This document shows, one piece after another, positions 1 to 5,330 of a DNA stretch of 5,491 nucleotides (position 1 is its first letter; each line of letters begins with the position of its first letter). The position numbers and the translations under genes are program-made. This stretch comes from Clostridia bacterium. GTDB taxonomy: Bacteria > Bacillota > Clostridia > Peptostreptococcales > Anaerovoracaceae. The stretch spans positions 1 to 5,491 of the forward strand of contig JAKSSQ010000124.1 of assembly GCA_024403005.1 (NCBI GenBank). Direction: 5' to 3'. Below the pieces are notes generated by a model. The model was not told where the DNA came from. It ran no database searches and saw only the letters and a list, made by a program, of their open reading frames with translations.

Positions 1-28
1 GCTCCCGTCAGGGAGCGGTTTTTTGTTT
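1..28 (+). terminator. Rho-independent terminator for a converging plus-strand gene
   Basis: GCTCCC (1-6) and GGGAGC (11-16) form a 6-bp GC-rich stem with a GTCA loop, followed by GG and six T (19-24), then GTTT. The T-run lies on the plus side, so this would stop a plus-strand transcript coming from outside the left edge and converging on the minus-strand operon. The stem may extend further left than the window shows. Confidence 0.75.
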
Positions 29-39
29 GGTTTCTGGGC

Positions 40-63
40 GTGAGGCCAATGCATTGGCCTCAC
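40..63. repeat. Perfect 24-bp palindrome just after the dehydrogenase stop codon
   Basis: GTGAGGCCAATG (40-51) is directly followed by its exact complement (52-63). It starts four bases downstream of the stop of the minus-strand dehydrogenase gene. On the plus side it is followed by ATTTTTATTT, so it can act as a second plus-strand terminator. On the minus side there is no T-run, so as a terminator for the feo operon it would be atypical; it could instead be a 3' stability hairpin. Its perfect symmetry would also suit binding of a dimeric protein. Confidence 0.6.
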
Positions 64-67
64 ATTT

Positions 68-1093
68 TTATTTCGGCATCACAATCTTATCCATCGTAAT
101 GTCGGCCAGGCTGTTGCAGCCGGTCATGAGCATGATGTCCTTGAGCTCTGCCAGGATTTTTTCGGTGTAGAGCTTAAGGCCTTCTTCTCTGCCGCCGTGG
201 GCAGCGATGGTGTAGGGGCGGCCGATGAGAACCGCGTCTGCGCCGAGAGCCAGGCACTTAAATACGTCGATGCCGGAGCGGACGCCGCCGTCTACGATAA
301 TCTTAAGGGAATTGCCGACAGCTTCGCGGATTGCGGGCACCATGGATGCCGGAGCCGGGGAATAGTCGATTACTCTGCCGCCGTGGTTGGAAACTACGAT
401 GCCGTAGCAGCCTGCGTCTGCGCAGCGCTTTGCGGATGCAGGGGTCATGATGCCTTTGGGCATGAAGGGGATTTCCGTCTTCTTAACCACTTCTGCCATG
501 GTCTCGGGAGCCATTGGATATACAGGCTTTCCGGCTTTTTTAAGGTTAAGATTTCCGCAGGAATCCAGGTCGCAGGCGATAGCCCATGCGCCGGCTTCCC
601 TGGCCTTTTCGATCTTTTCCAGCAGAACGGGCAGCTGCCAGGGCTTTACCGTAGGAATGCCGCGTCCGCCGACTTCTTTAATGTAGGGCAGCGCCAGTTC
701 AAAGAAGCCGTCCTGGGGGCCGTCCGGCGTGAACGCAATGTTTCCGCATTCAGCCATGCCCTTAACGATAATCTTCGTGAACTCGTCGTCTGTAAAGTAG
801 CCGCTGTAGTTCATGGCCATGCCGCCGATGGGAGCCATAAAGAAAGGCATGTCGAACTTGTGGCCCCAGAGCTCGATGGATGTGTCGATTTCCTTTGGGT
901 CATAAACCACATCCATTAAAACCTGGATGCTGTTTAAGAAATCTCTGGCGTTTGTAAAGGAAGTTCCGCTTCCGACAGCGCCGACTCCGCCTGGAGTCTT
1001 GCCTTTGCAGGCTATGCCGTTGCATTCCGGGCAAACCTTGCACTTGGGAGCCATAACTTCTCTTGCCTTTTCCAATACTTCCTGATAAGTCAT
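68..1093 (-). CDS. FMN-dependent alpha-hydroxy-acid dehydrogenase/oxidase with N-terminal cysteine cluster
   Basis: This 341-residue protein belongs to the FMN-dependent alpha-hydroxy-acid dehydrogenase family (lactate oxidase, glycolate oxidase, L-lactate dehydrogenase type), a TIM-barrel flavoenzyme that oxidises 2-hydroxy acids to 2-oxo acids. Visible family marks: MAPIGG near residues 86-91; KGI with the FMN-contacting lysine at 213; SNHGGR at 235-240 with the catalytic His237 and substrate-binding Arg240; VDGGVRSG at 267-274; GADAVLIGRP at 284-293. The N-terminus carries Cys18, Cys21, Cys24 and Cys29 (CX2CX2CX4C), absent from classical lactate oxidases and suggestive of an Fe-S cluster or another metal. 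The start at 1093 has a GAGGAG ribosome site (complement of 1101-1106) 7 bases upstream. An in-frame ATG at 1168 would add 25 unlike residues and overlap the upstream gene. It is probably co-transcribed with feoAB. The exact substrate cannot be told; clostridial relatives are mostly uncharacterised. Likely cytoplasmic. Confidence 0.9.
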   Translation of the reverse strand: MTYQEVLEKAREVMAPKCKVCPECNGIACKGKTPGGVGAVGSGTSFTNARDFLNSIQVLMDVVYDPKEIDTSIELWGHKFDMPFFMAPIGGMAMNYSGYFTDDEFTKIIVKGMAECGNIAFTPDGPQDGFFELALPYIKEVGGRGIPTVKPWQLPVLLEKIEKAREAGAWAIACDLDSCGNLNLKKAGKPVYPMAPETMAEVVKKTEIPFMPKGIMTPASAKRCADAGCYGIVVSNHGGRVIDYSPAPASMVPAIREAVGNSLKIIVDGGVRSGIDVFKCLALGADAVLIGRPYTIAAHGGREEGLKLYTEKILAELKDIMLMTGCNSLADITMDKIVMPK

Positions 1094-1100
1094 TTTACAT

Positions 1101-1106
1101 CTCCTC
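1101..1106 (-). promoter_or_regulatory. Ribosome binding site that fixes the dehydrogenase start
   Basis: The minus strand reads GAGGAG seven bases before the ATG at 1093. It decides in favour of this start over the ATG at 1168. A two-codon ATG-TAA lies between the site and the start but is out of frame and too short to matter. Confidence 0.85.
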
Positions 1107-1107
1107 G

Positions 1108-1122
1108 AGCCGCGCTGCGGCT
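1108..1122 (-). other. Small intercistronic hairpin between feoAB and the dehydrogenase
   Basis: AGCCGC (1108-1113) and GCGGCT (1117-1122) are exact complements around a three-base loop, within the 34-base gap between the two genes. There is no T-run after it on the minus strand, so it is not a normal terminator. It ends two bases before the GAGGAG ribosome site, so it could tune translation of the second gene or protect a processed mRNA end. Function is inferred. Confidence 0.5.
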
Positions 1123-1127
1123 GCAGT

Positions 1128-3461
1128 TTAAATAATTCTGAATACGATAAAGGCTGCAATCCATGCAATTACGCACTGCCAGATTACGACGCCGGCAGCC
1201 CACTTGCCGCCGAGTTCTCTCTTAACAGCTGCAATGGATGCAACGCAGGGTGTGTACAGCAGGCTGAACACCAGCATAGCACCTGCCTGAGCCGTTGTAA
1301 TAGCTGTTTCAATTCCGCCGCCAAAGAGGATTTCCATGGTGGAAACCACGCTTTCCTTGGCCATAGAACCGGTAATAAGGGAGGTTATTATTCTCCAGTC
1401 GCCGAGGCCGGCAGGCTTAAATATCGGGGTCAGCTGGCCGGCGATAGCGGCCATTATGCTCCTGGAAGAGTCTTCAACGATGTTAAAGTGGGAATCGAAG
1501 CTCTGCAGGAACCATACGACAATAGTCGCGAGCAGAATAACCGTAAAGGCTTTCTGCAGGAAGTCCTTGGCCTTTTCCCAGAGGAGCTGGCTTACGTTCT
1601 TTGCGCCGGGCAGTCTGTAGTTGGGCAGTTCCATAACGAAAGGCACTGCTTCGCCGCGGAAGAGCGTGTGCTTATAGAGCATGGCGACAAATATCCCTAC
1701 GATTATTGCCAGGAAGTAGAGCCCTGCCATTATAAATCCGCCGTTTCCGGGGAAAAATGCGCCGATAAAGAAGGCGTAGATCGGGAGCTTTGCCGTGCAG
1801 CTCATGAATGGGGTCAGCAGGATGGTCATCTTTCTGTCGCGTTCGCTGCGCCGCGGTCTCGTGGACATTACCGCCGGAACCGTGCAGCCAAACCCGATGA
1901 GCATGGGCACGATGCTTCGGCCGGAAAGACCGATTTTTCTCAGCAGTTTATCCATAAAGAAGGCAACTCTTGCGATGTAGCCGCTGTCTTCCATAAGGGA
2001 AAGGAAGAAGAACAGAGTTACGATTATGGGCATAAAGCTGAGTACGCTTCCGACGCCTTCGAAAATTCCGTCGATTACCAGGCTGTGCAGGGTTTCATTA
2101 ACTTCACCTGCCGTGAGGGCTGCGTCCACGAGTTCTGTGACCGCATCCACACCTGCCGCCAGAAGATCCTGCAGCCAGGCGCCGATTACGTTAAATGTAA
2201 GGTAGAAAACTGCCAGCATGATCGCAATGAATGCGGGGATAGCTGTGTATTTTCCTGTAAGGAAGCGGTCAATTCGAACACTTCTTCTGTGTTCCTTGCT
2301 TTCTTTGGGCTTAATTACGGTTGCATCGCAGACCCTCTGGATGAAGGAAAAACGCATGTCTGCGATAGCTGCGCTGTGGTCCAGACCTCTTTCACCTTCC
2401 AGCTGGAGGATGATGTGGTCCAGCATTTCCTTTTCGTTCTGGTCCAGATTGAGCAGAGAAAGGATTAAATCATCCCCTTCTACCAGCTTGCTTGCCGCAA
2501 ATCTCTTAGGAACCTGCGCCCTGTCGGCGTGGTCTTCGATGAGGTGGTTCACCGCGTGAAGACACCTGTGAACGGCTCCGCCGTAATCGCTTTCATCGCA
2601 GAAGTCCTGTCTTAAGGGTCTTTCCTGGTAGTGCGCGACGTGGATTGCGTGCTTTACCAGTTCTTCTACGCCCTGGTTTTTAGCTGCGGAAATTGGAATT
2701 ACAGGGACCCCCAGCAGGGCTTCCATCTTGTTTACGTTTATGGAGCCCCCATTGCCGGTCACCTCGTCCATCATGTTGAGGGCGACAACCATCGGGGTGT
2801 TCATCTCGAGAAGCTGCATGGTTAAGTACAGGTTTCTCTCGATATTTGTAGCGTCTACGATATTTATAATCGCCTTGGGCTTTTCGTCCAGGACGAAGTT
2901 TCTCGATACGATTTCCTCGGCGCTGTAGGGCGACATGGAATAGATGCCGGGAAGGTCCGTTACCATGGTGTTGGGATAGCCTTTAATGGGGCCGTCCTTG
3001 CGGTCTACGGTTACGCCGGGGAAGTTGCCTACGTGCTGGTTTGCACCGGTTAAACGGTTGAAGAGCGTGGTTTTTCCGCAGTTCTGGTTGCCTACGAGTG
3101 CATAGGTGAGCAGTTCGTCTTCGGGGAGCGGATTTTCGTCTTCTTTGGAATGGAATCTGCCCTCTTCGCCCAGACCCGGGTGGTCTCCCTGGCCGAGCAC
3201 GTGGTGGGCGTGTTCCTTTTCTTCGGGCTTGGATTCTTCGACGGGCTCGATCTGAATCTGCTCTGCGTCTGCCAGGCGGAGCGTGAGCTCGTAGCCGTGG
3301 ATTCGCAGCTCCATCGGGTCTCCCATGGGGGCAAGCTTAATAAGCTTTACCTCAGCGCCGGGTATTACGCCCATGTCGAGAAAATGCTGCCTTAAGGCCC
3401 CTTCGCCTCCGACGGTCTTAACAACAGCGCTTTCACCTATTTTTAAATCTTTTAATGTCAT
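1128..3461 (-). CDS. feoB: FeoA-FeoB fusion, GTP-dependent ferrous iron transporter
   Basis: This 777-residue membrane protein imports Fe(II). Residues 1-75 form a FeoA-like SH3 domain (GALRQHFLDMGVIPG at 21-35). A linker of about 40 residues follows, acidic and with His84, 86, 87, 94 and 104. The FeoB G domain then shows G1 GNQNCGKT (124-131), G2 Thr151 in GVTVD, G3 DLPG (169-172), G4 NMMD (229-232) and G5 SAAK (258-261), followed by a helical regulatory region to about 395. The membrane part starts near 404 and has about eight hydrophobic segments; it contains the conserved GFGCTVPAVMSTR gate motif (523-535, Cys526), FMSCTAKLPIY (Cys555) and SLLYTPCVAS (Cys739). All motifs are intact and the length fits FeoB plus FeoA. 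A GAGGAG ribosome site lies 11 bases before the ATG. Separate feoA, feoB and feoC genes are more usual; no feoC is seen. It is followed after 34 bases by the dehydrogenase. Iron-dependent control through the upstream palindromes is likely but unproven. Confidence 0.97.
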   Translation of the reverse strand: MTLKDLKIGESAVVKTVGGEGALRQHFLDMGVIPGAEVKLIKLAPMGDPMELRIHGYELTLRLADAEQIQIEPVEESKPEEKEHAHHVLGQGDHPGLGEEGRFHSKEDENPLPEDELLTYALVGNQNCGKTTLFNRLTGANQHVGNFPGVTVDRKDGPIKGYPNTMVTDLPGIYSMSPYSAEEIVSRNFVLDEKPKAIINIVDATNIERNLYLTMQLLEMNTPMVVALNMMDEVTGNGGSINVNKMEALLGVPVIPISAAKNQGVEELVKHAIHVAHYQERPLRQDFCDESDYGGAVHRCLHAVNHLIEDHADRAQVPKRFAASKLVEGDDLILSLLNLDQNEKEMLDHIILQLEGERGLDHSAAIADMRFSFIQRVCDATVIKPKESKEHRRSVRIDRFLTGKYTAIPAFIAIMLAVFYLTFNVIGAWLQDLLAAGVDAVTELVDAALTAGEVNETLHSLVIDGIFEGVGSVLSFMPIIVTLFFFLSLMEDSGYIARVAFFMDKLLRKIGLSGRSIVPMLIGFGCTVPAVMSTRPRRSERDRKMTILLTPFMSCTAKLPIYAFFIGAFFPGNGGFIMAGLYFLAIIVGIFVAMLYKHTLFRGEAVPFVMELPNYRLPGAKNVSQLLWEKAKDFLQKAFTVILLATIVVWFLQSFDSHFNIVEDSSRSIMAAIAGQLTPIFKPAGLGDWRIITSLITGSMAKESVVSTMEILFGGGIETAITTAQAGAMLVFSLLYTPCVASIAAVKRELGGKWAAGVVIWQCVIAWIAAFIVFRII

Positions 3462-3472
3462 TTATGCCTGTT

Positions 3473-3478
3473 CTCCTC
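3473..3478 (-). promoter_or_regulatory. feoB: Ribosome binding site of feoAB
   Basis: The minus strand reads GAGGAG 11 bases before the ATG at 3461. The spacing is slightly long, but no other site or start fits better, and the FeoA domain begins directly at this Met (MTLKDLKIGE). Confidence 0.7.
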
Positions 3479-3500
3479 ACTGTATATACTACTTTGACAT

Positions 3501-3525
3501 GGCCGCCGCAAATCTTCGGCAGGCC
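3501..3525 (-). other. Leader hairpin upstream of feoAB
   Basis: On the minus strand GGCC-T-GCCG pairs with CGGCGGCC across an 8-base loop (AAGATTTG), giving eight GC pairs with one bulged T. It lies about 40 bases before the feoAB start, outside the ribosome site. No T-run follows on the minus strand, so it is not a simple terminator. It could be part of a structured leader or a metal-sensing RNA, but I do not recognise a known riboswitch class. Confidence 0.45.
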
Positions 3526-3539
3526 GGTGGCTGTGAGTC

Positions 3540-3557
3540 TTAACTTATATTAGTTCA
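3540..3557. promoter_or_regulatory. Candidate metal-responsive operator upstream of feoAB
   Basis: TTAACTTATATTAGTTCA is an 18-base imperfect palindrome with seven of nine symmetric pairs matching. AT-rich inverted repeats of about this size are typical targets of DtxR/MntR-type or Fur-type metal regulators, and the neighbouring gene is an iron transporter. It is not an exact match to a consensus I can recall, so the regulator is left open. Confidence 0.35.
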
Positions 3558-3577
3558 GCTCGGTTTATGTATTTTGT

Positions 3578-3589
3578 TAGTGCGCACTA
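3578..3589. repeat. Perfect 12-bp palindrome in the feoAB control region
   Basis: TAGTGCGCACTA equals its own complement. It lies about 115 bases upstream of the feoAB start, between two other palindrome-like sites. It could be a regulator site; no family is recognised. Confidence 0.35.
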
Positions 3590-3592
3590 TTC

Positions 3593-3610
3593 GGTTGGCC
3601 CTTGCTAACC
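3593..3610. promoter_or_regulatory. Palindrome-like site with GGTT/AACC ends upstream of feoAB
   Basis: On the minus strand GGTTAGC-AAGG-GCCAACC has six of seven arm positions symmetric. The GGTTAG...AACC outline recalls the DtxR/IdeR iron-box core (GGTTAGSCTAACC), but the centre is two bases longer here, so the match is only suggestive. Confidence 0.35.
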
Positions 3611-3616
3611 GCGTTT

Positions 3617-3639
3617 ATTATGTACATTTTTTAAAAATT
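3617..3639 (-). promoter_or_regulatory. Possible feoAB promoter in an AT-rich tract
   Basis: The minus strand has CATAAT (complement of 3617-3622), five of six matches to the -10 consensus, preceded at 17 bases by a weak -35 (TTTATA) in a very AT-rich tract that could act as an UP element. It would give a leader of about 150 bases containing the palindromes and the hairpin. The -35 is poor, so this is tentative. Confidence 0.3.
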
Positions 3640-3660
3640 TATAAAGTATTTCTGCGGGCT

Positions 3661-3850
3661 GGCCATGCGTGAGCCAATGCGAAGCGAAGATTGGAAGCCG
3701 GCCGGATTCCCCGGCTGCGAAACCGCTCAGATTGCCGCAAAATCGCCGAATCTGCGCGTTTTGCCGCGCTTAAGAATAATTGCGCGACGGCCCGGACATC
3801 TCGCCGTTTTCGCCCGAAATGCAGCCCTTAAGCCGTATATCATTATATAT
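3661..3850. other. GC-rich non-coding stretch with several small inverted repeats
   Basis: No convincing gene lies here. The stretch is clearly richer in GC than the AT-rich DNA on both sides. It contains CCAAT (3674-3678) with ATTGG (3690-3694), and AGCCGG (3696-3701) with CCGGCT (3711-3716); further right CAGATT faces AATCTG and GCAAAA faces TTTTGC between about 3728 and 3765. Two CTTAAG sites occur. It may be an intergenic repeat element or a gene remnant; its base composition and structure differ from the feoAB control region to its left. Confidence 0.35.
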
Positions 3851-3870
3851 CCTATAGACAGATAAGTAAA

Positions 3871-3900
3871 AAGAAAAAACTCTCCATAACTGGAGAGGTT
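3871..3900 (-). terminator. Terminator of the nuclease-like gene
   Basis: CTCTCC (3880-3885) and GGAGAG (3892-3897) form a 6-bp stem with a 6-base loop. On the minus strand the stem runs straight into six T, then C and more T. It lies about 60 bases after the stop of the 298-residue gene and would end its transcript. The plus side has GTTTT, so weak bidirectional action is possible. Confidence 0.8.
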
Positions 3901-3957
3901 TTCGCTTTCACAATCAGTTAAATCCACTTTATATCCCGAAATATCTATTTCCATTTT

Positions 3958-4854
3958 CTACCAGCCAAACATGTCGTCTATCATCGCATCGATTAGCCGG
4001 GTGTTTATATTTCCGTCTTCGTCGTCAAACGTAAAGAACAGATTCTTGCCGAGTACAAAGCCCGCAGACTCGTACAAATCAATCTTCCATCGGTTATGAG
4101 CGATATAGTTGTCGGACCAAAGTCCGGCGTGCTCCTGAATAGCAAATGTGCCATCCGGCTTAAGTCCAATCACATCCGGCGACAGGAGATGGCCGTTTAT
4201 AATTACCATTTCGTCGTAATGGTAGAATATCTCTTTTGCTCCATCGCCTCCGATCAGCAGCGCTTCCGATTTGGATCTGGTCCTGAGCCCGTTATAAGCA
4301 ATATGCTTCTTTTTCTCCGGAAAAGAGGTATTTTCGCAGTAAGGAAGCGTAAACCACTCGGCCGGAGTCATGATTAGATGCCCCGTCCGGTTGTAATCGG
4401 ACAATTTTTCGGGCATAATGATTGGCTTCACGCTGCCATCCCCTACCGGATGCGGGCAAAAACCATCCAGATCTACCATTTGCGGTGAGATAATGAATTC
4501 CTGCTTAAGAATTTTAAAGTTTTCCGGCAGAGAACCGAAAATCGCCTCGTTCGATATTTCGAACATATTTCCTTTTTCGCATTCCAGAATTCTTATATTT
4601 GCATCGATTCGCCGGATTAACTCTTCCAGATACGCTTTATGCGCCAATCTGTAGATTTGTTTATCCTTTCCTTTTATGCTTTTCCGAATCCGCTTGCCAT
4701 CGGCATAACTGAGTGCAAAAAATTCCGTCCTTCTGACTCCATTTACAATGGAAAGTCTGTCTTCCGAATAGTTTCGCAGCTCTTTTTTGGCAATTCGTCT
4801 GGCTTTTTTCAATTCTGCCAGCGTGTTATTAATTCCCCATTCGAGATACTTCAT
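3958..4854 (-). CDS. Uncharacterised protein with C-terminal PD-(D/E)XK nuclease-like region
   Basis: This 298-residue soluble protein has no signal peptide or membrane segment. Residues 10-95 are highly charged and helical in character, probably a coiled coil (LAHKAYLEELIRRIDANIRIL at the end). The C-terminal part (about 183-290) has the outline of a PD-(D/E)XK fold: RSKSEALL with Glu197, then SPDVIG with Asp227, then AIQEHAG with Glu241, followed by a helix ending in KIDLYESAGF and a hydrophobic strand NLFFTF. In the last motif the usual lysine position is His242, as in a clostridial group I recall with a WEHFG motif at this place. Function is not known; a DNA-processing or defence role is inferred from the fold only. 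AGAAGGG lies six bases before the ATG, a good promoter is 35-63 bases upstream of it, and a terminator follows, so it is a single-gene unit. Codons look more AT-rich than those of feoAB, which may hint at transfer. Confidence 0.8.
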   Translation of the reverse strand: MKYLEWGINNTLAELKKARRIAKKELRNYSEDRLSIVNGVRRTEFFALSYADGKRIRKSIKGKDKQIYRLAHKAYLEELIRRIDANIRILECEKGNMFEISNEAIFGSLPENFKILKQEFIISPQMVDLDGFCPHPVGDGSVKPIIMPEKLSDYNRTGHLIMTPAEWFTLPYCENTSFPEKKKHIAYNGLRTRSKSEALLIGGDGAKEIFYHYDEMVIINGHLLSPDVIGLKPDGTFAIQEHAGLWSDNYIAHNRWKIDLYESAGFVLGKNLFFTFDDEDGNINTRLIDAMIDDMFGW

Positions 4855-4860
4855 TGTTCG

Positions 4861-4867
4861 CCCTTCT
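4861..4867 (-). promoter_or_regulatory. Ribosome binding site of the nuclease-like gene
   Basis: The minus strand reads AGAAGGG six bases before the ATG at 4854, supporting this start. Confidence 0.7.
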
Positions 4868-4873
4868 AATTAC

Positions 4874-4913
4874 CATAATTTACCATTCATGGTACAATAT
4901 TTAGTAAATTATG
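4874..4913. repeat. Nested inverted repeats over the nuclease-like gene promoter
   Basis: CATAATTTAC (4874-4883) and GTAAATTATG (4904-4913) are exact 10-base complements separated by 20 bases. Inside and overlapping the left arm sits a second inverted repeat, TACCAT (4881-4886) with ATGGTA (4889-4894). TACCAT is also repeated directly at 4871-4876, ten bases (one helical turn) away. The -10 and -35 boxes fall within or touch these arms, the usual layout of an operator. The regulator is unknown. Confidence 0.6.
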
Positions 4914-4917
4914 TCAA
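4889..4917 (-). promoter_or_regulatory. Sigma-A type promoter of the nuclease-like gene
   Basis: The minus strand has TTGACA (complement of 4912-4917), a perfect -35, then exactly 17 bases, then TACCAT (complement of 4889-4894), four of six matches to the -10. Transcription would start near 4882, giving a leader of roughly 28 bases that includes the ribosome site. Confidence 0.65.
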
Positions 4918-4960
4918 TTCGCATCCGGGCAGCCAGTCGCGCGAAGTTAAACCGCAAGCT

Positions 4961-5190
4961 TTGCTGGCAATTTCTCGCTTGACCCAACGCGCTGCCAGCA
5001 CTTTGGGTCTCTCGCAATGGGAAACTCGTCCGAAAATCTATAAGTTTTATCGTGAGTGCTGGCAAATAGGACGTATCGCCATTCTGCTGCCAGCATTTCA
5101 TGTCTTTAGCGCCGTAAAATTCGCGAGAGAACTGCAACAGGGCATATTTCTGCTGGCAGCGACATGATAAAGATTGAATATTGCCAGCAA
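4961..5190. repeat. Array of three ~95-base units carrying inverted TGCTGGCA/TGCCAGCA pairs
   Basis: TGCTGGCA occurs at 4962, 5057 and 5151, and its complement TGCCAGCA at 4993, 5088 and 5182, in strict alternation. Within each pair the starts are 31 bases apart, leaving a 23-base spacer each time; unit periods are 95 and 94 bases. Units 1 and 2 also match outside the motif: 5001-5036 against 5096-5131 is identical at 20 of 36 positions without gaps. Each pair can form an 8-bp stem with a 23-base loop. The 31-base step is close to three helical turns, so as protein sites the pair would lie on one face of the DNA. The period is not a multiple of three, which argues against a protein repeat. 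It lies between the terminator at 5300 and the promoter at 4917. It is not CRISPR-like: repeats are short and alternate in direction. Confidence 0.7.
4981..5009. other. Alternative hairpin in the first unit of the repeat array
   Basis: GACCCAA (4981-4987) and TTGGGTC (5003-5009) are exact complements around a 15-base loop that contains the TGCCAGCA copy at 4993-5000. This pairing and the 4962/4993 pairing exclude each other. I do not see the same flanking pair in units 2 and 3. Confidence 0.35.
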
Positions 5191-5199
5191 AACTTGCGG

Positions 5200-5224
5200 C
5201 GGAAGGTTTTAAGCAAGCCTTCCG
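5200..5224. other. Hairpin next to the repeat array
   Basis: CGGAAGG (5200-5206) and CCTTCCG (5218-5224) form a perfect 7-bp stem with an 11-base loop. No T-run follows on either strand, so it is not a standard terminator. It sits where the array ends and may belong to the same element. Confidence 0.4.
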
Positions 5225-5295
5225 AGCCCCGAAGAAAGGGAATTTACGCTTCCAAGCCCGGAGTGCAGAGAAATATGCAGCTGCCGGACTCGAGC

Positions 5296-5330
5296 AACAA
5301 AAAACCTCTCCCACCCAGGAGAGGTTTGCG
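5296..5330 (-). terminator. Terminator of the partial gene at the right edge
   Basis: AAACCTCTCC (5302-5311) and GGAGAGGTTT (5318-5327) form a perfect 10-bp stem with a CACCCA loop. On the minus strand the stem runs into a six-T stretch, then GTTG. It lies about 70 bases after the stop of the partial minus-strand gene. Its stem core CTCTCC/GGAGAG is the same as that of the terminator at 3880-3897. Confidence 0.85.

Noticed and set aside
197..919. Long plus-strand reading frame opposite the dehydrogenase
   Set aside because: It is a shadow of the coding strand, with no ribosome site and no family features.
1094..1168. Upstream in-frame ATG extending the dehydrogenase by 25 residues
   Set aside because: It would overlap the end of feoAB by 41 bases, adds residues unlike the family, and the strong GAGGAG site sits before the internal ATG at 1093.
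3477..3508. A promoter with TATATA close to the feoAB start
   Set aside because: Transcription would start at or within the ribosome site, leaving no usable leader, and the -35 (TTGCGG) is weak.
3727..3954. Minus-strand 75-codon frame starting just after the nuclease-like gene stop
   Set aside because: It runs through the terminator hairpin and T-run and then the hairpin-rich GC island; no family resemblance. The first 20 codons are the only part that might look protein-like.
4889..5167. Plus-strand reading frame through the repeat array (starting at 4889 or earlier)
   Set aside because: No ribosome site, its start lies inside the minus-strand promoter, no recognisable family, and the repeat period is not a multiple of three.
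4961..5190. CRISPR array
   Set aside because: Repeats are only 8 bases, alternate in orientation, and spacer lengths alternate between 23 and 55-56 bases; no cas genes in the window.
4901..5314. Minus-strand 137-codon reading frame across the repeat array
   Set aside because: It starts inside the terminator hairpin region, has no clear ribosome site, contains low-quality Cys/Gln-rich peptide produced by the DNA repeats, and ends inside the promoter of the next gene.
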